A stretch of 64,000 bases of DNA, taken from Atrina japonica. Taxonomy: Eukaryota > Mollusca > Bivalvia > Pterioida > Pinnidae. This document shows, one piece after another, positions 57,110 through 64,000 of this stretch. Each line of letters begins with the position of its first letter. The first letter of the stretch is position 1. Below the pieces are notes generated by a model. It had not been told where the DNA came from and did not search any database. It worked only from the letters and a program-made list of their open reading frames with translations. The stretch is from the NCBI GenBank assembly GCA_030159075.1, contig BROG01000128.1:1309676-1373675 (forward strand), given 5' to 3'. Made by a program: the position numbers and the translations under genes.

Positions 57110-58795
57110 TACGCGATTTATGGTGCTTTATAAATTACTGCCGATATTATCGATGTAAGTATTGCTACCAATATCATCGATATAAGGGTTTTAATGCTAT
57201 ATATATTATTGCCGTTATCAGCAACATATAGTGTTTTTATGCTTTATATATTGCTGCCTATATTGGCGATATACAGGGTTTTTAATGTTGTCGAGTTTGC
57301 TGTCGATAGCAGCAATATACAGGATTCCTTATACTTTATACATTACAGCCGATATCAGCGTTATACGGGATCTTTGATGTCTATTATTTTGCTTTCGATA
57401 TCAGCAATATACAGGGTTTTTATGCTCTATACATTACTGCCAATATCAGCGGTATACAGGGTATTTATGCTTTATTTATTACAGCCGATAACGACGATAT
57501 ACAGGGATTTTATGCTATGTATACTGTTGCCAATATCAGTGATATACAGGCTGTTTTATATTTTGCTATCAATATCAGCAAAATACAGGGTTTTTATGCT
57601 TTATATATTGCTGCCAATATCAGTGATGCACAGGTGTTTTATATTTTGCTATCGATATCAACAATATTCAGGGTTTTTATGCTTTAGCCGATATTAGCGA
57701 TATACAGGTTTTAATGTTTTATATATTGCTGCCGATATAATCGATATACAGGTTTTTAATGCTTTAAATTTTTGCTGCCGATATCAGCCATGCACAGGGT
57801 TTTTATGCTTTATATACTGCTGTCAATATCAATGATATACAGGGTGTTTTATATATTGCTATCGATATCAGCAATATACAGGTTTTTTAATATTAGCGAT
57901 ATACAGGGTTTTGATGCTTTGTATATTGCTACCGATATCAGCAGCAAACAGGGGTTTTATGCTTTGTATATTGCTGTCGATATTAGCGATATACAGGGTT
58001 TTTGATGCTTTGTATATTGCTACCGATATCAGCAACAGACAGGGGTTTTATGCTTTGTATATTACTGTCGATATCAGCGTATACAGGGTTTTTAATGCTT
58101 CATATATTGCTACCGATATCAGCGACAAACAGGGGTTTGATGCTTTGTATATTGATGTCGATATCAGCAACAAACAGGGGTTTTATGCTTTGTATATTGC
58201 TGTCGATATCAGCAACAAACAGGGGTTTTATGTTTTGTATATTGCTGTCGATATCAGCAACAAACAGGGGTTTTATGCTTTGTATATTGCTTTGTATATT
58301 GCTGTCGATATCAGCAACAATCAAACAGGGGTTTTATGCTTTGTATATTGCTGTCGATATCAGCAACAAACAGGGTTTTTGATGCTTTGTATATTGCTGT
58401 CGATATCAGCAACAAACAGGGGTTTTTTGATGCTTTGTATATTGCTGTCGATATCAGCAACAAACAGGGGTTTTATGCTTTGTATATTGCTGTCGATATC
58501 AGCAACAAACAGGGTTTTTCGATATCAGATGCTTTGTATATTGCTGTCGATATCAGCAACAAACAGGGTTTTTGATGCTTTGTATATTGCTGTCGATATC
58601 AGCAACAAACAGGGGCTTTGTTTTGTCGATGCTTTGTATATATTGCTGTCGATATCAGCAACAAACAGGGTTTTTGATGCTTTGTATATTGCTGTCGATA
58701 TCAGCAACAAACAGGGGTTTTATGTTTTGTATATTACTGTCGATATCAGCGATATACAGGGTTTTATGTTTTATATATTTCTACCGATATCGTTT
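57110..58795. repeat. 45-bp minisatellite with a divergence gradient
   Basis: Core unit: TTTTATGCTTTGTATATTGC, TGTCGATATCAGCAACAAAC, AGGGG. Left units (57,110-57,900) are diverged and use GCAATATACAGGG; central and right units (58,150-58,720) are nearly identical and use GCAACAAACAGGG; the last one or two units return to GCGATATACAGGG. Irregular insertions (TTTGTATATTGC duplicated at 58,284; CGATATCAGATG at 58,519; GGCTTTGTTTTGTCGATG at 58,614) break the phase. About 35-38 units. Open frames are artefacts. Confidence 0.93.
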
Positions 58796-58799
58796 CGAA

Positions 58800-60820
58800 A
58801 TTAAAGAATTTTCTGTGACGTAAAACAATTTGACACTTCTGCTGGTAGCAAAGCAATGAGCTGAATCGCCGGAATGTAGGTGTATGTTTCGTATTATAAT
58901 TTGTTCTCTCACTTTTTGTAATACCAGTGGCAATGAAATCTTTGGTATCATGCTGATTGAGAAATGAATTAGAGCAACGGAGCAATAACGTTGCAATACT
59001 GAACTAGCCTCCTACCGAGATTGAAAAATGGAGTTTATTGTGTTGGCTCTTTGTTTGTTTTCCTGTATGTAACAATATGGTTTCCCTCAAATAATTCCAG
59101 TTTCCTCCTTCAAATTATGTTTCCTTCTATTAGTGAAGATCGTTCCCGGAGCCGCATATAATAAAAGTAATATCAATAAGAAAAAACAATGAAATAAAGC
59201 AATAAACAAATTGATTATCGAAACCTTAATAAAAATATATACTAGTTTGTCCTTATGTCATTTGCTAACTTTAAAATTTAAAATTTAAAAGTGAGCAAGT
59301 CATTTTCTCACTTTTGAATAAATTAATTTTGAAAATTTTAAAAAAAAGTTGGCAAGTGACAATAATAACATATTTTTTATACATCACTACGATATCTACC
59401 AATTGGCTTACCATTGTTGTCATATGATTGAACATGTAAGTTGATTAAATCAGTATAAATCATTTAAATTACCGTTTTGCTTAAATCAAATTTCATCTGC
59501 AGCACACAATTGGTGTCTTTAAACATTTCACGTAATCTCTGATTCGGACAAGGATATCGATAACAACATGAAATCGACATGTAAATATTTACACATCATT
59601 CCGAGTAATTACACCAAATTCAGTAACAGTCGAAAAATAATCACAGAGTGATCAACGGGAGTCAATGCGTAACAAGTAATTGGTGAAGTCGGGATGTTTT
59701 GACAGTGCTTGTACCTTATAAGGTCTAACTATGTGTCATCAAGCTAACGCGTGGTACACCCTAATTGATCGGTTCATACGGATGACGGGTGACAGGTATT
59801 GTCTAAAATCACGACTCGCAACCGGATCGGATTACATGTTTCAGGTTTGTTGTTCAATTGATTACACAAATTGACGTTTACGTTATCAGTTTGATCGGAT
59901 GGAAAATAGAAAAACAGAAAATGATAGCTGTTATCTTGTCCAACAGAACTCCAAGACGTTTGTTATTCACCGATACATTATCGTACCAACCGGAAACAAA
60001 GTGTGTGACAGATGACCACAATATGTCCCTCAAAACCTAGTGTTGTAGCTCTGATCTGAGTTAATTTTAATACGTATGTGTCCCTCTTGTAGTGGGATAA
60101 TACTAATAAGTAACTTTGATTTATCTACCATCGTGTATGGGAAAGGAATTAAATTCTGATGCGGACATTTAGAAGAAAAGCCTTTAATATGCATGTTTTG
60201 CTGCACGCGGAAAGAATTGCGTATGTAGCCGCATTTAACATGTAGTAATATACATGTACGTATATGTATATTTGATTGTTATTTTAATTTGTCTGTGCTG
60301 TTAAACATGTTACTTGTACAGCATCGTTACTGTAGCTGGTAAAAGACAATTGCCATTTGATATTTAATCTGTGGCTTCAAGATAAATTTAGTTGCCTAGA
60401 AATGAAAATTTTTCCAGTGAAACGAAATTAGATCGATTCTAAAAATAGTATCGTTAGTCTCATTTGAAGATACAGGCCATGTCCTGATTTTTAAATTACA
60501 TAGTTTTGCTGATCAATTGGCCAGGGAATAGTCATTATCGGTTTAAAAGTCGTAAGACTGACAAATGAAAAAGTCGGATCAGAATCAGCAATGCGTGCGA
60601 TACGAACACTCTAAATTCGACCGCAAACATTATAAAAATGAGATACGAACAATATACGAATAAGATGATATGTATGCGAGCATTCTGCGCATTATTTAAT
60701 TGTTTCATCTAAAATTAAAAACAATCAATAACTATAACTATGCACTAAATTAAATACACATAAATCTGATGCGAGAATTTACCCCGGACCTGACCTGATC
60801 TTTTATTTAGGTTGTTATGG
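58800..60820. other. Unassigned AT-rich sequence
   Basis: At 59,262-59,352 an inverted arrangement TTTGCTAACTTTAAAATTTA ... TTTTAAAAAAAAGTTGGCAA suggests a decayed foldback element. Otherwise no gene, RNA or repeat was recognised. Confidence 0.4.
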
Positions 60821-60825
60821 GGTAT

Positions 60826-61100
60826 TTTCTGATATAAAAATCACATTTTCTGATATCAGAAATTAATATTTTGTGATATAAAAAACCCGAATTCTTGATA
60901 TTAGAAAAAAGAGATTATTTTTTATATCTTAATACTACATATTTTTGATATCAGAAAATGCTTTTCTGATATAAAAAAATCGAATTTCTGATATCAGAAA
61001 TTCGTTTTTCATATAAAAAATATCACCTCTATTTTCTGATATAAAAAAATAGAATTTCTGATATAAAAAATGGTGAATTTATGATATCAGAAAAAAATGA
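60826..61100. repeat. Array of TTTCTGATATCAGAAA / TTTTATATCA palindromes
   Basis: ATTTTCTGATATCAGAAATT and ATTTTCTGATATAAAAAAAT words alternate about a dozen times, each carrying a GATATC-centred dyad or half of it (TGATATAAAAAA). Spacing is irregular (18-30 bp). Non-coding. Confidence 0.8.
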
Positions 61101-61104
61101 ATAA

Positions 61105-61568
61105 ATACTAAAATGGTGTCCCATATGTCAGTCCATACCCAATCTCTGAGATCACATTTACTAGATATAATATCATGGTGTTGTCCTTTAATCCACCCCA
61201 TCCTATTTTGACACTTATAAAGACAATATAGACAAACTGATTATCAAGCACATTTTGCAAATGATTTGACTATACTCAACCTCTGGTCCCCTGGCTAATA
61301 ATATGTTTGTTCCACCAGGGAAATATTTGGAGGTTATATTTTTCCTGAAAGCTTAACGAATGAGACATATTAGCTGTGGCAGTTGGACGTTTAAGAGTTT
61401 GGGGGTAAAAACCATAGAAAATTAATAAAAATCGCTGAAAAATGGAAAACCTCAATAAATCCTTCATTTATGGTTTCTGTTTGCAATGAAAGTAATGGTT
61501 GTATGGTAGATATCTTAAATGACAATTATAGTCCCATTAAAAACTATTGTTTATCAAATTTGGTGTTT
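61105..61568. repeat. First module of the right-hand higher-order array
   Basis: The GGTAAAAACCATAGAAAATT block (61,404), TGGAAAACCTCAATAAATCC, TTCTGTTTGCAATGAAAGTA and ATGGTTGTATGGTAGATATC, then ACTATTGTTTATCAAATTTGG. The same order of blocks recurs at 62,630-62,850. The module is interrupted by the LINE insertion at 61,569. Confidence 0.7.
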
Positions 61569-61960
61569 AATTCAATTGATGCTTTCAAAAAAGCCATTTC
61601 AACAAATCACTCAGAAATTCCAAATTATTATTATGATGGTAGTCAACTTGGACAAATTTTACATGCTAGAATCGTATAAAATGTAGCACTCTCAAACAAC
61701 ATCTCTTTGATAAGAATATCGAACCTGATCCTTTGTGTGTGTGTAATCAAAGAGTCAAATTCTCATTTTTTGCTTTCATGTAAACAATATACAATCCAAA
61801 GAAACTTACTAAGAAATAAGATAAGTCATTCCTTAACTATTGATCTTTTGTTATACGTAAATAGTAGTCTTTCATATATGGAAAATAAACATATTTTTAA
61901 TTGTGTCTAAGGATACATATTTAGTACTTAGGGATTCACATAGATATTTTCTCTCCGCGA
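61569..61960 (+). pseudogene. LINE ORF2 C-terminal fragment
   Basis: The frame NSIDAFKKAISTNHSEIPNY, YYDGSQLGQILHARIV, stop (61,677), then in the same frame NVALSNNISLIRISNLILCV, CVIKESNSHFLLSCKQYTIQ, RNLLRNKISHSLTIDLLLYV and ..NKHIFNCV, stop (61,908), GYIFST. The ..ILHARxR..C..LN..LF..., CxC...H....C and Y..QR..L pattern is the C-terminal cysteine-rich tail of jockey/CR1/RTE-like LINE polymerases. The reverse transcriptase core is absent (5' truncation). Two in-frame stops show decay. The exact clade cannot be set from this fragment. Confidence 0.75.
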
Positions 61961-62292
61961 GTTTTATTAGGAAATTGTCACCACATTCTACATCTCAACT
62001 CATTTATTATTGTATGATTATTGTTGATATAGGACTTATGTACACCTTTTTTTGATGGTTTGATTTTGCCTCATTGTTCCAATTCACCTTGGTACACTTG
62101 TACCTGATACCTGACTTAATCTATACCTTCTTTTCTAAAACCTTCTCCCGGCCATCTTGAAGATTTTATAGTGCATTGAAAACAGGGAGATGAATTAATA
62201 TAAGCAGACTTGCTTTTTTTCAAGTCCCAAGTTGTATTGCATAACTTGTTTAAATGTAACAATTTCATTCTTGAATAAAATACTGTTTAAAC
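61569..62292 (+). mobile_element. 5'-truncated LINE insertion with target duplication
   Basis: It is flanked by the perfect 14-bp direct repeat CAAATTTGGTGTTT at 61,555-61,568 and 62,293-62,306. The insertion begins inside the C-terminal coding part of a LINE polymerase. It continues through a 3' UTR of about 330 bp and ends TTGAATAAAATACTGTTTAA (AATAAA at 62,274). The surrounding host module continues on both sides once the insertion is removed. Typical of an incomplete target-primed reverse transcription event. Confidence 0.85.
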
Positions 62293-62306
62293 CAAATTTG
62301 GTGTTT

Positions 62307-63230
62307 TGGGTAAGAACAAATCAATTTTTAAAATAGAAATATGTATTCAAATTTAAGCCACTAATAATCCATGTTTTTACCATGGTGATTTTTGGAGAGT
62401 TTGTTTTTCAGGAAGCATTTAAAAAATGTTATAAAAGGAGCTTTGTTAACAATGTGGACACCTAGGTGATTTGGGGTAAAAACCATAGAACATTAACAGA
62501 AATTGCTGAAAATTGAAAATATACAATTAATCCTTTATTTATTTATTTTTTCAATTAAACAATGTATGGGACTTAGCTTACATGATAAGTATGGACACAG
62601 TAAACAATGAGTGTTTATTAATTAAGTTGGTGTTATGAGGTAAAAACCTTGAAAAATTAACAAATGAATATGAAAACTGGAAAACCTCAATTATGGTCTC
62701 TGTTTGCATTGAAAGCAATGGTTGTATGGTCTCTGTTTGCATTGAAAGCAATGGTTGTATGGTCTCTGTTTGCATTGAAAGCAATGGTTGTATGGTAAAT
62801 GTCTTAAATGATAAAAATTGACCCATTTAACAACTATTGTATATCAAATTTGATGCTTTTGGATAAAATTCAATTACTTTTAAAACATAAATTTGTGAAA
62901 AAGCATTATACTCTAAGCCACTTACAGCCCCAGCTCTTACCAAGGTGTTTTTGGAGGGTAGGTGTTTCAGAGAGCCTACCAAAATTCTACAAATTGAAAT
63001 ATGTTAGCATTCTGGCCACTTAAAAGTTTTAGGGTAAAAACCATAGACAATTTACAAAAATTGCGGAAAATTGGAAAGTTCAATTAATCAATCATTTAAG
63101 GTCTTTTTTCAATTAAAGAAATAAATTGTATGGCAGATGACTGAAATGTTAAGTATGGGCTCAATAAACATTGATTGTTTATTAAAGTTTGCGTTTTGAG
63201 GTAAAAACCATGAAAAATTAAAAGCAGACA
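62307..63230. repeat. Direct-orientation modules of the right-hand array
   Basis: Blocks alternate: GCCACTAATAATCCATG / GCCACTTACAGCCCCAGC (62,357; 62,917), ATGGTGATTTTTGGAGAG / AGGTGTTTTTGGAGGGTAGG (62,383; 62,942), GGTAAAAACCATAGA (62,475; 63,033) and CAATAAACATTGATTGTTTA-like text (62,596; 63,166). This gives a period of roughly 555-560 bp, each period holding two related half-modules that end GGTAAAAACC. Confidence 0.65.
62693..62791. repeat. 33-bp perfect triplication inside the module
   Basis: ATGGTCTCTGTTTGCATTGA followed by AAGCAATGGTTGT occurs three times head to tail (62,693, 62,726, 62,759) without a mismatch. The homologous place at 61,470 holds one unit. Confidence 0.97.
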
Positions 63231-63234
63231 GTTT

Positions 63235-64000
63235 TATCACAAAAGTTAACTATAATTAGAGGGTTACTGGTACTAGGTTTTTCAGTTTTCAAAGATTTCT
63301 GTTGAAACTGCAGTTGTTGGTGTTGCTTAAAACTCCTAAACTCTCAAACAGATTAGCTTTTGGCAAAATACCCTTTGGAGTAGACCAGATTATTAGTGGT
63401 AAAAAATGAATATTTCTTCACAGATTTCTGCTTAAAAATTAGGGTTTTGACCCCAAACACCACATCTGACCACACTGATTGATTAATATGCCAATACTCA
63501 TCAAATAAAATTTCTGTGATACCACCATTTCTTGTATTACAAAAAGAGATCATAAATGAAAAAAAGTTTTCCAATTTTCAGCAATTTTTGTAATGGCTAG
63601 TGTGCCAACATGTCTTACTTTGTAGGGATTTTGACAAGTTTCAGAATATCATACCATCTAAAATACCCCTTGGTAAAAATTGTATATTTCATGGCCTAAA
63701 GTGAAATAAACTTTTCAAAGATTCTGTTTAAAAATGTTTTTACTTTAAAACACCACATTTGTTAGACAATGATTGTTTAATAGGTCAATAATTACTTTTC
63801 TAGACATCTGTCATACAACAATTAAACTCATTGCAAAAAAGGGTAATAAATGAAGGATTATTTGAGATTTTCCAATATTCAGCAATTTTTGTTACTTTTT
63901 TATGGTTTTACTCCAAAACTTTTGTAGCATTTTCTGACAAACATACCCTCCAAAATACCCCTTGTTAAAAACTATGGTTTTTAGTGGCCAACAGTCTATT
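63235..64000. repeat. Inverse-orientation modules at the window's right end
   Basis: Module words now appear as complements: CCAATTTTCAGCAATTTTTG (63,570) and CCAATATTCAGCAATTTTTG (63,871), AGGATTATTTGAGATTTTCC, GTCATACAACAATTAAACTC, and CATACCCTCCAAAATACCCC / CATACCATCTAAAATACCCC (about 63,949; 63,650). The array therefore reverses direction near 63,230 and runs past the window edge. Confidence 0.6.

Noticed and set aside
57194..58823. Proteins up to 297 residues with ALYIAVDISNKQGF repeats
   Set aside because: Frames of the 45-bp minisatellite; unit length divisible by three and no stops in the unit.

Overview
The window looks like AT-rich nuclear DNA of a lophotrochozoan, most likely a bivalve mollusc. 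The signs are spliced exons with GT/AG borders, very long microsatellites, the palindrome TACATGTA scattered throughout, and several mollusc-style SINE and transposon families. The SINEs share tRNA-like heads and an '..ATATAACTGAAA..GGCGTTAAA' type of tail. Most of the 64 kb is repeat or relic sequence. Only one complete protein-coding gene is clear.

Genes. (1) At 55,149-55,970 (+) there is an intronless bHLH transcription factor of the Olig family, with a TATA box 117 bp upstream of the ATG and an AATAAA about 290 bp after the stop. (2) At 23,259-23,535 (-) there is a convincing first coding exon of an unrecognised acidic, serine-rich protein. It ends at a perfect CAG|GTAAGT donor and has a compact promoter carrying TCACGTGA and a GCCATTT (YY1-like) box. 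(3) At 56,966-57,006 (+) a short candidate first exon begins in an ATGGCGG context and ends at a GTAAGT donor. Downstream exons of (2) and (3) were not found and probably lie outside the window.

Mobile elements. The best-defined is a whole PIF/Harbinger transposon at 28,341-30,521. It has perfect 23-bp terminal inverted repeats, a TAA target duplication, and a two-exon HARBI1-like transposase broken by one in-frame stop and lacking its last catalytic exon. Others are a 5'-truncated LINE (61,569-62,292) with a 14-bp target duplication, a mariner-like transposase relic (about 41,850-42,070), and a pogo/Tigger-like element (15,297-16,046). There are at least five families of short inverted-repeat elements, several with two or three copies and visible target duplications, and four or more SINE copies or tRNA-like SINE heads.

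Tandem repeats dominate by length: 26 bp x 30 (789-1,568, grown inside a SINE), 39 bp x 13 (6,970-7,476), 53/59 bp (11.74-13.0 kb), 47 bp (34.8-36.4 kb), 33/43 bp (45.4-47.6 kb), 45 bp (57.1-58.8 kb), 143 bp (43.5-44.5 kb), a 1.1-kb AT simple-repeat tract (42.2-43.3 kb), and a cluster of GA/AT/AAT microsatellites (50.6-51.3 kb). Smaller arrays of palindromic words lie at 40.5-41.6 kb and 60.8-61.1 kb. The right end (61.1-64 kb) is a higher-order array of long AT-rich modules.

Nearly every long open reading frame outside the bHLH gene is an artefact of a tandem repeat without stop codons. All family names rest on reading motifs by eye; no database search was run.
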